From Elymus sibiricus (Eukaryota; Streptophyta; Magnoliopsida; Poales; Poaceae), in the NCBI GenBank assembly GCA_039707655.1, contig CM077665.1, positions 443,361,531 through 443,425,530 of the forward strand: 64,000 nucleotides of DNA. The letters run 5' to 3'. Made by a program: the position numbers and the translations under genes. Numbering within the stretch: the first letter of the stretch is position 1; each line of letters starts with the position of its first letter. Of the stretch, positions 32,501 to 43,275 are shown one piece after another. The notes below the pieces were generated by a model. That model did not search any database, was not told where the DNA came from, and saw only the letters and a program-made list of their open reading frames with translations.

Positions 32501-34354
32501 CCGTGCAAATACCTGGGGTTACCACTGAGTGTTAGTAAGCCGAAGAGGGCGGATGAGCAGATTCTGATTGATCGCATCGCTGGCAAGCTGTCACCATGGA
32601 AGGGAAAGCAAATGACAAAGATTGCTAGATTAGTACTCACAAACTCGGTCCTGACTGCCATTGCAACATACTTTCTCACCAGCTTGACTTTAAGCTCCTG
32701 GGCAATTAAGAAAATTGATAAGATTCGAAGAAATTTCTTCTGGACTGCGGAAGAAGAAGCAAGTGGAGGCAAATGCATGGTTAACTGGAGACGGATTTGT
32801 TCGCCAAAAGAGTTTGGGGGGCTCGGCATAAAAAATCTGGAATGCTTTGGTCGGGCTCTACGCCTACGGTGGCTCTGGTATAGATGGGATGATAACGACA
32901 GGCCTTGGAAGGGATCGGCAACACCTTGTGTTGGTTCAGACCTTGCTCTATTTGAAGCTTGCACTAAAATCTCCGTTGGCGATGGTACAAAAACTTTGTT
33001 CTGGAAGGACAACTGGTTAAATGGCTCGGCGCCGGCCAAGATTGCTCCGGCTATCTTCAAGAGGTCAAGATGCAAATCCATATCCATCAAGGATGGATTC
33101 CAGGAGGGAAGATGGATGAGGGGTCTGTTTAGACTGAATTCTGAAGAAGAACTGCAGCAGTTCCTTTCTCTTTGGGAGGTCATTCAAAACGTGCAACTTT
33201 CCACTACGACTGATTCCATCTCCTGGCGATTGACTTCTAACGGTGAGTATTCAGCAAGTTCCGCATACAATGCTCAATTCATCGGGAGGATTCGGGAACC
33301 AGCTTTGAACAAAGTTTGGAAGCTGAAAACTGAGGGAAAGGTGCGTTTTTACTTCTGGCTTCTGCTCCAAAACAAGAATTGGACTGCGGACAGGCTGCTG
33401 AGAAGGGGATGGCCACATAACCCACGCTGCAAGCTCTGCGATTTGCAAACTGAGTCAGCGGTGCATCTTTTGCTTTTCTGCCCATTCGCTAGGCATATTT
33501 GGGCTGATCTTTCTGTTTCCGATCCGGAAGTCTCGCTCATTGGTTCATCCTCTTTCTCGGTGTCCTCTTGGTGGCATAAGCTCAATAGCATCACTCCAAA
33601 GCGGCGAAGAATGGAGTGCCTGTCAGTCGCCTCCTACATGGGCTGGCACATATGGAAAGAGAGAAACCGTAGGGTGTTTGAAAATTCGAGCCTCTCTGCT
33701 CGAGAGTTTTGCCATCTTGCAAAAGCTGAACTCAGCCTCCTTCAGGAGGCGCGGGAGTAGTCTTCCTTTGTAATAGTGGAAGGCTAACTTATGAGCTTGA
33801 GGATCCCTTTTTTGGTTAAGCCATTTGGCTACTCTGTAAGCTGGCAACAGCCGATGTACAGTTTTTTCCCCTTCTAAATGCAATAGCAGAACTCCTGCTG
33901 ACTCCGGTAAAAAAAAAAGAAGAGAGTCCCAAGTACTCGTACCAAGCAGAACACACCGTGAAAATGACTTTTTATGTACGTGCAGCCTATGCCGACGCAC
34001 GCCGTCTCTGGGATCAGCGAGATCGAGGGCGTGGTGATGGAGATCGTGATCACCTTCGCGCTGGTGTACACGGTGTACGCCACGGCGGCCGACCCCAAGA
34101 AGGGCTCCCTCGGCACCATCGCGCCCATGGCGATCGGCTTCATCGTCGGCGCCAACATCCTCGCCGCCGGGCCCTTCAGCGGCGGCTCAATGAACCCGGC
34201 GCGCTCCTTCGGCCCGGCCGTGGCGGCCGGCAACTTCTCCGGCCACTGGGTGTACTGGGTCGGGCCACGCATCGGGGGCGGCCTCGCCGGGCTCGTCTAC
34301 GGCTACGTGTTCATCGCCTCCTACCAGCCGGTCGGCCACCAGGAGTACCCGTGA
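26546..34354 (+). CDS. TIP2: tonoplast aquaporin, TIP2 type, three exons with a LINE in intron 2
   Basis: Exons 26546-26672, 26756-27006 and 33986-34354 give 248 residues. GT...AG borders and phases (1, then 0) are clean. The N-terminus [18 protein letters not shown] and overall sequence closely resemble cereal TIP2 proteins. Six membrane segments are expected, with NPA motifs at residues 83-85 (NPAVT) and 196-198 (NPARS). The selectivity filter residues H63, I184, G193 and R199, plus loop-C H131, match the extended filter known for AtTIP2;1, which passes water and ammonia. The protein should act in the vacuolar membrane. Intron 1 is 83 bp. Intron 2 is 6,979 bp because a LINE landed in it; without the LINE and one TSD copy it would be about 129 bp. 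No exon is damaged. The number within TIP2 (2;1, 2;2 or 2;3) is not certain. Confidence 0.9.
27134..30038 (+). pseudogene. LINE ORF1 (nucleic-acid-binding protein), two frameshifts
   Basis: Starts MARTAEDGW at 27134. A Pro/Ala-rich N-terminus is followed by a basic stretch and CCHC-type knuckles ([14 protein letters not shown] and [15 protein letters not shown], about 27538-27630), typical of plant LINE ORF1 proteins that coat element RNA. Past the knuckles the coding frame changes between about 27640 and 27830. The second frame carries a DUF4283-like part ([48 protein letters not shown]) and a long acidic region. A second frame change near 29640-29660 leads to the end [16 protein letters not shown] ... 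stop 30036-30038. The knuckles in this type of ORF1 usually lie after the DUF4283 part; here they come first. Confidence 0.7.
30248..33760 (+). pseudogene. LINE ORF2: endonuclease, reverse transcriptase, zf-RVT; one early stop
   Basis: ATG at 30248 begins [19 protein letters not shown], an APE-type endonuclease start. An in-frame TAA at 30356-30358 stands where the family has Gln before ETK (CAA to TAA), and the rest is open to the stop at 33758-33760. Endonuclease motifs: [20 protein letters not shown] and [41 protein letters not shown] and the active site YADD (about 32308-32319). C-terminal zf-[20 protein letters not shown] and [21 protein letters not shown]. The enzyme nicks target DNA and primes reverse transcription there. 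All catalytic motifs look intact apart from the early stop, which removes the endonuclease start from the main frame. Confidence 0.88.
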
Positions 34355-34752
34355 AGCGCACGGATCCGAACCTAGCTTCCTTGGCTCGTTGCTGCTTCCC
34401 CTTGTGTGAATTTCCCTTCTCGATTTTAATCCACCTCATCAAAAATGTAAAAATGTAAGACAACCACTCGATCTTACATGAACGGTTCAGAGTTTTTCCC
34501 AAACCTCTGTGACAAATTATTGGAGGCCTGCCACGCCTCTGACGGTTGCTTGTGAACTTGGAGCCCGTTGCCACTGGAGCGGGCGCGCGGCGGCAACCGC
34601 CGGAAACCTCCCGGGCGCGCGGGACGCCGGTTCGCTGCACGGTCGCGTCCGTCTCGCTCTTTTATCAACTCTGAAACTTGCTCCTCTGCAGTGCAAACCC
34701 CCCTGTGTGTTTTCACTGCTTCGAGAGTCTCGAGACGCTCAAACTTGTGGCA
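34355..34752. other. short intergenic region between the two aquaporin genes
   Basis: 398 bp that must hold the 3' UTR of the TIP2-type gene and the promoter and 5' UTR of the TIP5-type gene. A T-rich TATA-like CTCTTTTATC lies at about 34657-34666. No repeat or transposon is visible. Confidence 0.4.
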
Positions 34753-35751
34753 ATGGCGTCCAACCTCCGCGTGCACCTGAAGCACTGCTTCTCGCCGCCG
34801 TCCCTCCGCTCCTACTTCGCCGAGTTCATCTCCACCTTCCTCTTCGTGTTCACCGCCGTCGGCTCCGCCATCTCCGCCAGTACGTCGACCAACTTCACCG
34901 CGCCCACGCGCGCGGCCGTGTGAGTGCATGCCCTCGTTCGTACGTGCTCATGGTTTACTAACCGCGCGTTTCTTTGGGGAATGTGTCTGACAGGGATGCT
35001 CACGCCCGACGTCACGTCCAACGCCTCGTCCCTGGTGGCCACCGCCGTCGCGCAGTCGTTCGGGCTCTTCGCCGCGGTGTTCATCGCCGCCGACGTCTCC
35101 GGCGGCCACGTCAACCCGGCCGTCACGTTCGCCTTCGCCATCGGCGGCCACATCGGTGTCCCGACCGCCATCTTCTACTGGACGTGCCAACTGCTCGGCT
35201 CCACGCTCGCCTGCCTCGTCCTCCACTTCCTCTCCGCCGGCCAGGTACGTGCATTACCGTCGATCGATCACTTCCATAAGTATGCAACTCCTAGTCATAC
35301 ATCTCAGAGTGCTCGCGCCCGTGTGTGCGTGTGTCTCCAGGCCGTGCCGACGACGAGGATCGCGGTGGAGATGACCGGGTTCGGAGCGTCGATCGTGGAG
35401 GGGGTGCTGACGTTCATCGTCGTGTACACGGTGCACGTCGCCGGCGACCCTCGCGCGCCAGGCAGGAAGGGGCTCGCGACGACGGCGCTGGGCGCGCTGG
35501 TGGTCGGGCTCGTGACGGGCGCCTGCGTGCTGGCGGCGGGCTCTCTCACCGGCGCGTCCATGAACCCCGCGCGGTCGTTCGGGCCGGCGGTTGTCAGCGG
35601 CGACTTCAAGAACCAGGCCGTGTACTGGGCCGGCCCGATGATCGGCGCGGCCGTCGCGGCGCTGGTGCATCAGAACCTGGTGTTCCCGTCCGCGCCGGAG
35701 CCGCTGCCGCACGAGTCGCGCCACGGGAGCGTGGAAACGGTGGTGGTCTGA
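34753..35751 (+). CDS. TIP5;1: tonoplast aquaporin, TIP5;1 type, three exons
   Basis: Exons 34753-34879, 34994-35244 and 35341-35751 (stop TGA 35749-35751) give 262 residues; introns are 114 and 96 bp with GT...AG borders. NPA motifs at residues 83-85 and 201-203. Filter positions aligned with TIP2 read Q63, V189, A198 and R204, a set reported for cereal TIP5;1, which supports the subgroup call. Exons 1 and 2 have exactly the same lengths and phases as in the TIP2-type gene upstream, so intron positions are shared. The gene begins 398 bp after the TIP2 stop on the same strand. TIP5 members in other plants are mostly pollen or low-expression channels for water and small solutes; I infer this only from the family. 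The C-terminal tail is polar and longer than in TIP2. No damage seen. Confidence 0.85.
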
Positions 35752-37511
35752 TTTGTGGCCGCCGTATTTGCTTAACTTGCAGTAGCGTTACTTGTTCCAG
35801 GACTAATGTGTGTTTGTAATATTATAGATGTGTGATGTTCGTGCAATAGACGAAGCATGTTTGTAAATTGTGTGTCGCTTTGTGAGTACTATTATATTAT
35901 TATAATGTGTGTTTGTAGCTTTGGAATAATCCAAGCACGCTTGTAAATTATGTTTGTAAAGCCCTGTTATCATAAACTCTTCTAGTTTGTAGCATGTTCA
36001 ATTGAAGCACTACTTTGAGCACATTCCACCAAAACAAAATATAAAAGCAAAAACAATTAAGTTGAGTTCAACTGAAAAAAAAAACACATGTTAAAAAAAT
36101 GACCTCGGATTTTTTTTTAAAGGATACCAAGCGAACACCCTCATGCACGTAAGATCCCGTACACAAATCCTAAAGTGTTTCCCTTCAAACGCAATCTCTA
36201 TGTGGGGATCCTGACTCATAAGTCGAAGTCATCGAATGCACGTGTACAGTGATCCCAGAGATCAATGCTCACTAAACACACAGAACCTGAATAACAAGAG
36301 TCTTACATCCATTACATACCGTCTTACATAAATTATGACCATTATGATCAAGTCTTACATAGATAGAGCCATGAAGGCCAGACATCAAACACAAACTCGC
36401 AGCGGAAATCTTCAACGATAACGTGGACCCATGTCATCTGCCTTAACCCTACAGGCATTCTGATGGGAAGCGGCCTAATTCGCATGCTCGTCACCAAGGT
36501 ACTCTTCATCATATTCCTATTCTTCCATGCATGGCCAATTAAATAACCAGTGGCAAGCCAATGAGTACTTTGAATATACTCGCAAGTAACCCATGTTTGG
36601 AACAAAGTAAAACAATGCATGGTATAGCACTAAGTAGGTACTTTTGCGGAAAGCTAGTTTTAAATGCAGAAAATATGTTCTAACGGCTTGTAAAGCATGC
36701 ATCATGAGATTTCGAGTATCCATATGAACAGGTTACATATATCAATATAAACAGAGTTTGGAACAACTCCAATTTTAAATCATCTCACAAAGTCATCTGA
36801 CTTAGCTCAAGTATTTCTTTCCCACACGCACACCAAGTTTTGTAAAACATTGGACGTAGTTTAAGCAACACCACCCAACTGTCCTTGACCGTGGACACGG
36901 CTATTCGAATAGTTTTACACTCTCCAAAGGTTGCACACTTTACCCACGAGACTCGGGGAACTTCCGTGTCAAGCCACGACTCGTGGTATATTACATACCC
37001 GAGGTAAGCACCCGAATAATGCCTTTCCCTTGACAACACTAAATAAAGAGTCCACTCGTTGGCACACAGCCCGCATGATGTACGTCACAAGTACCATCCA
37101 TGAGGGGACCAACGGTGTGCCCGGTGTCTGTGAAAACAACCATAGTTGTCCTTTCCGGCACAACCCCGTATCGAGAGTGACCACGTCACTCCCGCCACTA
37201 GTAATGCGGGCTCTCTGCTAGCATTGACCAAAGTAATCGACAAAGCCCCATCCCATAAGGGGTATCGTGGTCGTACGTGTAAGGTTGAGAACGGTCGACA
37301 AATCTTAAATCTAATCCGTTTTCGAAAACACACACAAACGACTTGCTCCGGTACACCACTTCTTTATCAAGTGGCTACCTAGCACCACATCTCCCTCGGG
37401 CATTAGTGGCACCCGATGGGATTTTCAAAAAGTATTTGAAAACACTTTCTTTCCATCACTATGCAAATCCCCGTCCCACTTGTGTAGCAACTACTCTAGC
37501 AACCTATCTAC
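35752..37511. other. 3' UTR of the TIP5-type gene and unassigned repeat
   Basis: The first ~250 bp are AT-rich with repeated TGTTTGTAA phrases, consistent with a plant 3' UTR and polyadenylation region. From about 36290 the sequence has the look of a dispersed Triticeae repeat (GTCTTACATCCATTACATACC, then a stretch on heterogeneous moderate GC at 36790-37500), but no LTR ends or coding domains can be placed. It runs up to the Angela-like target site at 37507. Confidence 0.35.
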
Positions 37512-39253
37512 TATTGGGGAACGTAGTAATAATTCAAAAAATTTCCTACGTGTCACCAAGATCAATCTAGGAGATGCTAGCAACGAGAGAGAGGGATTGC
37601 ATCTTCATACCCTTGAAGATCGCTAAGCGGAAGCGTTGCAAAGAACGCGGTTGATGGAGTCGTACTCGCGGCGATTCAAATCGCGGAAGATCCGATCCAA
37701 GCGCCGAACGGACGGCGCCTCCGCGTTCAACACACGTACAGCCCGGGGACGTCTCCTCCTTCTTGATCTAGCAAGGGGAGAGGAGAAGTTGAGGTAGAGC
37801 TCCGGCATCACAACGGCGTGGTGGCGGTGGAGCTCGTGGTTCTCCGGCAGAGCTTCGCTAAGCACTACGGAGGAGGAGGAGGTGTAGGAGGGGGGAGGGC
37901 TGCGCCAGGGAAGGGGTGTAGCTCCCATGCGCCTCCCCACTATATATAGGGGTGGAGGGGGCTGGTTTCTTGCCCTCCAAGTCCATTGGGGCGTTGGCAA
38001 AGGTGGGAGGAAAGAAATCCCATCCTTTCCCTTCCCCACCGATTGTTATCCCCCCTTTTTAGGGATCTTGATCTTATCCCTTCGGGATATGATCTTATTC
38101 CTTCTAAGGGGGGATCTTGGTGCGCCTGGACCAGGGGTGTGGGGCCTTGCCCCCACTACCCACGTTCATGTGGGTCCCCCCATGCAGGTGGGCCCCACTT
38201 CGGAACCTTCTAGAACCTTCCCGGTACAATATCGAAAAATCCCGAACATTTTCCGGTGGCCAAAATAGGACTTCCCATATATAAATCTTTACCTCCGGAC
38301 CATTCCGGAACTCCTCGTGATGTCCGGGATCTCATCCGGGACTCCGAACAACTTTCGGTAACCACATACAATTCCCATTACAACTCTAGCGTCACCGAAC
38401 CTTAAGTGTGTAGACCCTACGGGTTCGGGAACCATGCAGACATGACCGAGACACCTCTCCGGCCAATAACCAATAGCGGGATCTGGATACCCATATTGGC
38501 TCCCACATGTTCCACGATGATCTCATCGGATGAACCACGATGTCGGGGATTCAATTAATCCCGTATACAATTCCCTTTGTCCATCGGTATGTTACTTGCC
38601 CGAGATTCGATCGTCGGTATCCCTATACCTTGTTCAATATCGTTACCAGCAAGTCTCTTTACTCGTTCTGTAACACATGATCCCGTGACTAACTCCTTAG
38701 TCACATTGAGCTCATTATGATGATGTATTACCAAGTGGGCCCAGAGATACCTCTCCGTCACACGGAGTGACAAATCCCAGTCTCGATTCGTGCCAACCCA
38801 ACAGACACTTTCGGAGATACCTGTAGTGCACCTTTATAGTCACCCAGTTACGTTGTGACGTTTGATACACCCAAAGCATTCCTACGGTATCTGGGAGTTG
38901 CACAATCTCATGGTTTAAGGAAATGATACTTGACATTAGAAAAGCTCTAGCAGACGAACTACACGATCTTGTGCTATGCTTAGGATTGGGTCTTGTCCAT
39001 CACATCATTCTTCTAATGATGTGATCCCGTTATCAACGACATCCAGTGTCCATGGTCAGGAAACCATGACCATCTATTGATCAACGAGCTAGTCAACTAG
39101 AGGCTCACTAGGGACATGGTGTGGTCTATGTATTCACACATGTATTACGGTTTCCGGTTAATACAATTATAGCATGAACAATAGACAATTATCATGAACA
39201 AGGAAATATAATAATAACCATTTTATTATTGCCTCTAGGGCATATTTCCAACA
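37512..39253 (-). repeat. 3' LTR of the Angela-like element
   Basis: 1,742 bp. On minus it begins TGTTGGAAATATGCCC at 39253 and ends at 37512, where the terminal CA has become TA. TATA-like CTATATATAG at 37940-37949. Preceded on plus by TCTAC. Confidence 0.92.
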
Positions 39254-39270
39254 GTCTCCCACTTGCACTA
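39254..39270 (-). other. polypurine tract of the Angela-like element
   Basis: Minus-strand AAGTGGGAGAC directly before the 3' LTR, where plus-strand DNA synthesis of the element would be primed. Confidence 0.6.
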
Positions 39271-39324
39271 GAGTCAATAATCTAGTTACATTGTGATGAA
39301 TCGAACACCCATAGAGTTCTGGTG

Positions 39325-42300
39325 CTAATCATGTTTCGCTCGTGGAAAAGGTTTAGTTAACGGATCTGCGACATTCAGATCCGTATGTACTTTACAAATA
39401 TCTATATCTCCATCCTGAATGTAACCTCGAATGGAGTTAAAGCGGCGCTTGATGTGCTTGGTCTTCTTGTGAAACCTGGGCTCCTTGGCAATGGCAATAG
39501 CTCCAGTGTTGTCACAGAAGAGAGTCATCGGGCCCGACGCATTGGGAATCACTCCTAGGTCGGTGATGAACTCCTTCATCCAGACTCCTTCCTGCGCTGC
39601 TTCCGAAGCAGCTATGTACTCCGCTTCACATGTAGATGCCGCCACGACGCTTTGCTTGCAACTGCACCAGCTGACTGCCCCACCATTCAAAATATACACG
39701 TATCCGGTTTGTGACTTGGAGTCATCCGGATCTGTGTCGAAGCTAGCATCGACGTAACCCTTTACGACGATCTCTTCGGCACCTCCATAAACGAGAAACA
39801 TATCCTTAGTCCTTTTCAGGTACTTAAGGATATTCTTGACCGCTGTCCAGTGTTCCATTCCGGGATCACTTTGGTACCTCCCTACCAAACTTATGGCAAG
39901 GTTCACATCAGGTCTGGTACACAGCATGGCATACATAATAGAGCCTATGGCTGAGGCATAGTGGATGACACTCATCTTTTTTCTATCTTCTGCCGAGGTC
40001 GGGCATTGAGATGTGCTCAATCTCACACCTTGCAATACAGGCAAGAACCCCTTCTTGGACTGATCCATATTGAACTTCCTCAATATCTTGTCAAGGTATG
40101 TGCTTTGTGAAAGACCAATGAGGCGTCTCGATCTATCTCTATAGATCTTGATGCCTAATATGTAAGCAGCTTCTCCAAGGTCCTTCATTGAAAAACACTT
40201 ATTCAAGTAGGCCTTTATGCTTTCCAAAAGTTCTATATCATTTCCCATCAACAATATGTCATCCACATATAAAATGAGAAATGCTACAGAGCTCCCACTC
40301 ACTTTCTTGTAAATACAGGCTTCTCCATAAGTCTGTATAAACCCAAACGCTTTGATCACCTTATCAAAGCGAATGTTCCAACTCCGAGATGCTTGCACCA
40401 GCCCATAGATGGAGCGCTGGAGCTTGCATACCTTGTCAGCATTCTTAGGATCGACAAAACCTTCCGGCTGCATCATATACAATTCTTCCTTAAGGAAACC
40501 GTTAAGGAATGCCGTTTTGACGTCCATTTGCCAGATCTCATAATCATAAAATGCGGCAACTCCTAACATGATTCGGACGGACTTCAGCATCACTACGGGT
40601 GAGAAAGTCTCATCGTAGTCAACTCCTTGAACTTGTCGATAACCCTTAGCGACAAGCCGAGCCTTATAGACGGTCACATTACCATCTGCGTCAATCTTCT
40701 TCTTAAAGATCCATTTATTTTCTATGGCTTGCCGATCATCGGGCAAGTCCACCAAAGTCCATACTTTGTTCTCATACATGGATCCTATCTCGGATTTCAT
40801 GGCTTCAAGCCATTTGTTGGAATCCGGGCCCGCCATGGCTTCTTCATAGTTCGAAGGTTCACCGTTGTCTAACAACATGATTTCCAGGACAGGGTTGCCG
40901 TACCACTCTAGTGCGGAACGTGTCCTCGTGGACCTACGAAGTTCAGTAGTAACTTGATCCGAAGTTTCATAATTATCATCATTAACTTCCTCTCTAGTCG
41001 GTGCAGGCACCACAGAAACATTTTCCTGCGCTGCGCTACTCTCCGGTTCGAGAGGGGGTACAATTACCTCATCAAGTTCTACTTTCCTCCCACTTACTTC
41101 TTTCGAGAGAAACTCTTTCTCTAGAAAGGATTCATTCTTGGCAACAAAGATCTTGCCTTCGGATCTGAGGTAGAAGGTATACCCAATAGTTTCCTTAGGG
41201 TATCCTATGAAGACGCACTTTTCCGATTTGGGTTCGAGCTTTTCAGGTTGAAGTTTCTTGACATAAGCATCGCATCCCCAAACTTTCAGAAACGATAGCT
41301 TAGGTTTCTTCCCAAACCATAATTCATACGGTGTCGTCTCAACGGATTTAGACGGTGCCCTATTTAAAGTGAATGCGGCAGTCTCTAATGCATATCCCCA
41401 AAATGATAGCGGTAAATCAGTAAGAGACATCATAGATCGCACCATATCCAATAGAGTGCGATTACGACGTTCGGACACACCATTACGCTGAGGTGTGCCA
41501 TGCGGCGTGAGTTGTGAAACAATTCCACATTTCCTTAAGTGCGTGCCAAACTCGTGACTCAAATATTCTCCTCCACGATCAGATCGTAAGAACTTTATTT
41601 TCTTGTCACGTTGATTCTCTACCTCACTCTGAAATTCCTTCAACTTTTCAAAGGTCTCAGACTTGTGTTTCATTAAGTAGACATACCCATATCTGCTTAA
41701 GTCATCAGTGAGGGTGAGAACATAACGATAGCCACCGCGAGCCTCAACGCTCATTGGACCGCATACATCGGTATGTATTATTTCCAACAAGTTGGTTGCT
41801 CGCTTCATTGTTCTGGAGAACGGAGTCTTAGTCATCTTGCCCATGAGGCATGGTTCGCACGTGTGAAATGATTCATAATCAAGAGACTCCAAAAGTCCAT
41901 CTGCATGGAGTTTCTTCATGCGTTTGACACCAATATGACCAAGGCGGCAGTGCCACAAGTATGTGGGACTATCATTATCAACCTTACATCGTTTGGTATT
42001 CACACTATGAATATGTGTAACATCACGTTCGATATTCAATAAAAATAAACCATTGACCAGCGGGGCATGACCATAAAACATATCTCTCATATAAATAGAA
42101 CAACCATTATTCTCGGATTTAAATGAGTAGCCATCTCGCATCAAACGAGATCCAGATACAATGTTCATGCTCAAAGCTGGTACTAAATAACAATTATTGA
42201 GGTTTAAAACTAATCCCGAAGGTAGATGTAGAGGTAGCGTGCCGACGGCGATCACATCGACCTTGGAACCATTCCCGACGCGCATCGTCACCTCGTCCTT

Positions 42301-43275
42301 CGCCAGTCTCCGCTTATTCCGCAGCTCCTGTTTTGAGTTACAAATGTGAGCAACCGCACCGGTATCAAATACCCAGGAGCTACTACGAGCGCTGGTAAGG
42401 TATACATCAATAACATGTATATCATATATACCTTTGACGTTGCCGGCCTTCTTATCCGCTAAGTACTTGGGGCAGTTCCGCTTCCAGTGACCGGTTCCCT
42501 TGCAATAAAAGCACTCAGTCTCAGGCTTGGGTCCATTCTTGGGCTTCTTCCCGGCAACTGATTTACCGGGCACAGCAACTGCTTTGCCGTCCTTCTTGAA
42601 GTTCTTCTTACCCTTGCCTTTCTTGAAACTGGTGGTCTTATTCACCATCAACACTTGATGTTCCTTTTTTATCTCCACCTCCGCTGATTTCAGCATCGAA
42701 TATAACTCAGGAATGGACTTCTCCATCCCTTGCATATTGAAATTCATCACAAAGCTCTTGTAGCTAGGTGGAAGCGACTGGAGGATCCTGTCAATAACCG
42801 AGTCATCCGGAAGATTAACTCCCAGCTGAGACAAGCGGTTGTGCAACCCAGACATTTTGAGTATGTGCTCGCTGAGAGAACTATTTTCCTCCATCTTACA
42901 ACTGAAGAACTTGTCGGAGACTTCATATCTCTCGACCCGGGCATGAGCTTGGAAAACCATTCTCAGCTCTTGGAACATCTCATATGCTCCGTGTTGCTCA
43001 AAACGCTTTTGGAGCCCCGGTTCTAAGCTGTAAAGCATGCCGCACTGAACCAGGGAGTAATCATCACTACGCGACTGCCAGGCGTTCATAACGTCTTGAG
43101 TTGCTGGGAAAATGGGTGCGTCACCTAGCGGTGCATCAAGGACATATGCTTTCTTGGAAGCTATGAGGATGATCATCAAGTTACGGACCCAGTCCGTATA
43201 GTTGCTTCCATCATCTTTCAGCTTGGTTTTCTCTAGGAACGCGTTGAAGTTGAGGGCAACATTAGCATGGGCCAT
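39325..43275 (-). CDS. gag-pol: Angela-like Copia gag-pol polyprotein
   Basis: One open frame of 1,316 codons, ATG 43275, TAG 39325-39327. Gag starts MAHANVALNFNAFLEKTKL and ends with the CCHC knuckle CFYCKGTGHWKRNC. Protease WVFDTGAVAHIC. GAG-pre-integrase LWHCRLGHIG with CEPCLMGK. Integrase HTDVCGPM, RSDRGGEYLS, NGVSERRNR, all three catalytic acids present. RT NKWIFKKK, YKARLVAKGY, MDVKTAFLNGFL and active site YVDD. RNase H GYVDASFDTDP, CEAEYIAAS, CDNTGAIAIAKEP, VADPLTKP. The polyprotein supplies capsid, protease, integrase and RT/RNase H for the element cycle. After the stop the same frame goes on for 12 codons (HQNSMGV...) to TAA 39286-39288, where related elements have Gln for the TAG, so the protein is probably cut short by a single recent C-to-T change. 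Confidence 0.93.
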   Translation of the reverse strand: MAHANVALNFNAFLEKTKLKDDGSNYTDWVRNLMIILIASKKAYVLDAPLGDAPIFPATQDVMNAWQSRSDDYSLVQCGMLYSLEPGLQKRFEQHGAYEMFQELRMVFQAHARVERYEVSDKFFSCKMEENSSLSEHILKMSGLHNRLSQLGVNLPDDSVIDRILQSLPPSYKSFVMNFNMQGMEKSIPELYSMLKSAEVEIKKEHQVLMVNKTTSFKKGKGKKNFKKDGKAVAVPGKSVAGKKPKNGPKPETECFYCKGTGHWKRNCPKYLADKKAGNVKGIYDIHVIDVYLTSARSSSWVFDTGAVAHICNSKQELRNKRRLAKDEVTMRVGNGSKVDVIAVGTLPLHLPSGLVLNLNNCYLVPALSMNIVSGSRLMRDGYSFKSENNGCSIYMRDMFYGHAPLVNGLFLLNIERDVTHIHSVNTKRCKVDNDSPTYLWHCRLGHIGVKRMKKLHADGLLESLDYESFHTCEPCLMGKMTKTPFSRTMKRATNLLEIIHTDVCGPMSVEARGGYRYVLTLTDDLSRYGYVYLMKHKSETFEKLKEFQSEVENQRDKKIKFLRSDRGGEYLSHEFGTHLRKCGIVSQLTPHGTPQRNGVSERRNRTLLDMVRSMMSLTDLPLSFWGYALETAAFTLNRAPSKSVETTPYELWFGKKPKLSFLKVWGCDAYVKKLQPEKLEPKSEKCVFIGYPKETIGYTFYLRSEGKIFVAKNESFLEKEFLSKEVSGRKVELDEVIVPPLEPESSAAQENVSVVPAPTREEVNDDNYETSDQVTTELRRSTRTRSALEWYGNPVLEIMLLDNGEPSNYEEAMAGPDSNKWLEAMKSEIGSMYENKVWTLVDLPDDRQAIENKWIFKKKIDADGNVTVYKARLVAKGYRQVQGVDYDETFSPVVMLKSVRIMLGVAAFYDYEIWQMDVKTAFLNGFLKEELYMMQPEGFVDPKNADKVCKLQRSIYGLVQASRSWNIRFDKVIKAFGFIQTYGEACIYKKVSGSSVAFLILYVDDILLMGNDIELLESIKAYLNKCFSMKDLGEAAYILGIKIYRDRSRRLIGLSQSTYLDKILRKFNMDQSKKGFLPVLQGVRLSTSQCPTSAEDRKKMSVIHYASAIGSIMYAMLCTRPDVNLAISLVGRYQSDPGMEHWTAVKNILKYLKRTKDMFLVYGGAEEIVVKGYVDASFDTDPDDSKSQTGYVYILNGGAVSWCSCKQSVVAASTCEAEYIAASEAAQEGVWMKEFITDLGVIPNASGPMTLFCDNTGAIAIAKEPRFHKKTKHIKRRFNSIRGYIQDGDIDICKVHTDLNVADPLTKPFPRAKHD

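Larger units (their letters stand above)
27087..33921 (+). mobile_element. L1-type LINE in intron 2 of the TIP2 gene
   Basis: 6,835 bp non-LTR retrotransposon in the same orientation as the host gene. A perfect 15 bp target-site duplication GAGAGTCCCAAGTAC lies at 27072-27086 and 33922-33936. It has a 47 bp leader, ORF1 (27134-30038), ORF2 (30248-33760) and a short 3' UTR ending in an A run (33909-33918). The element appears full length, since the 5' side includes the ORF1 start. Both ORFs carry disabling changes, so this copy is not autonomous. The intact duplication argues for a fairly recent insertion. Confidence 0.93.

Noticed and set aside
35325..35819. 164-codon alternative frame in TIP5 exon 3
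   Set aside because: GC-rich shadow of the aquaporin exon in another frame, rich in Arg and Gly with no membrane segments.
36290..37500. Possible solo LTR before the Angela-like element
   Set aside because: It reads like a dispersed repeat, but I could not find TG...CA ends or flanking duplications, so it is listed only as unassigned.
37623..38039. 138-codon frames repeated at 37623-38039 and 44680-45096
   Set aside because: They are the same LTR sequence of the Angela-like element in both LTRs, not a duplicated gene.
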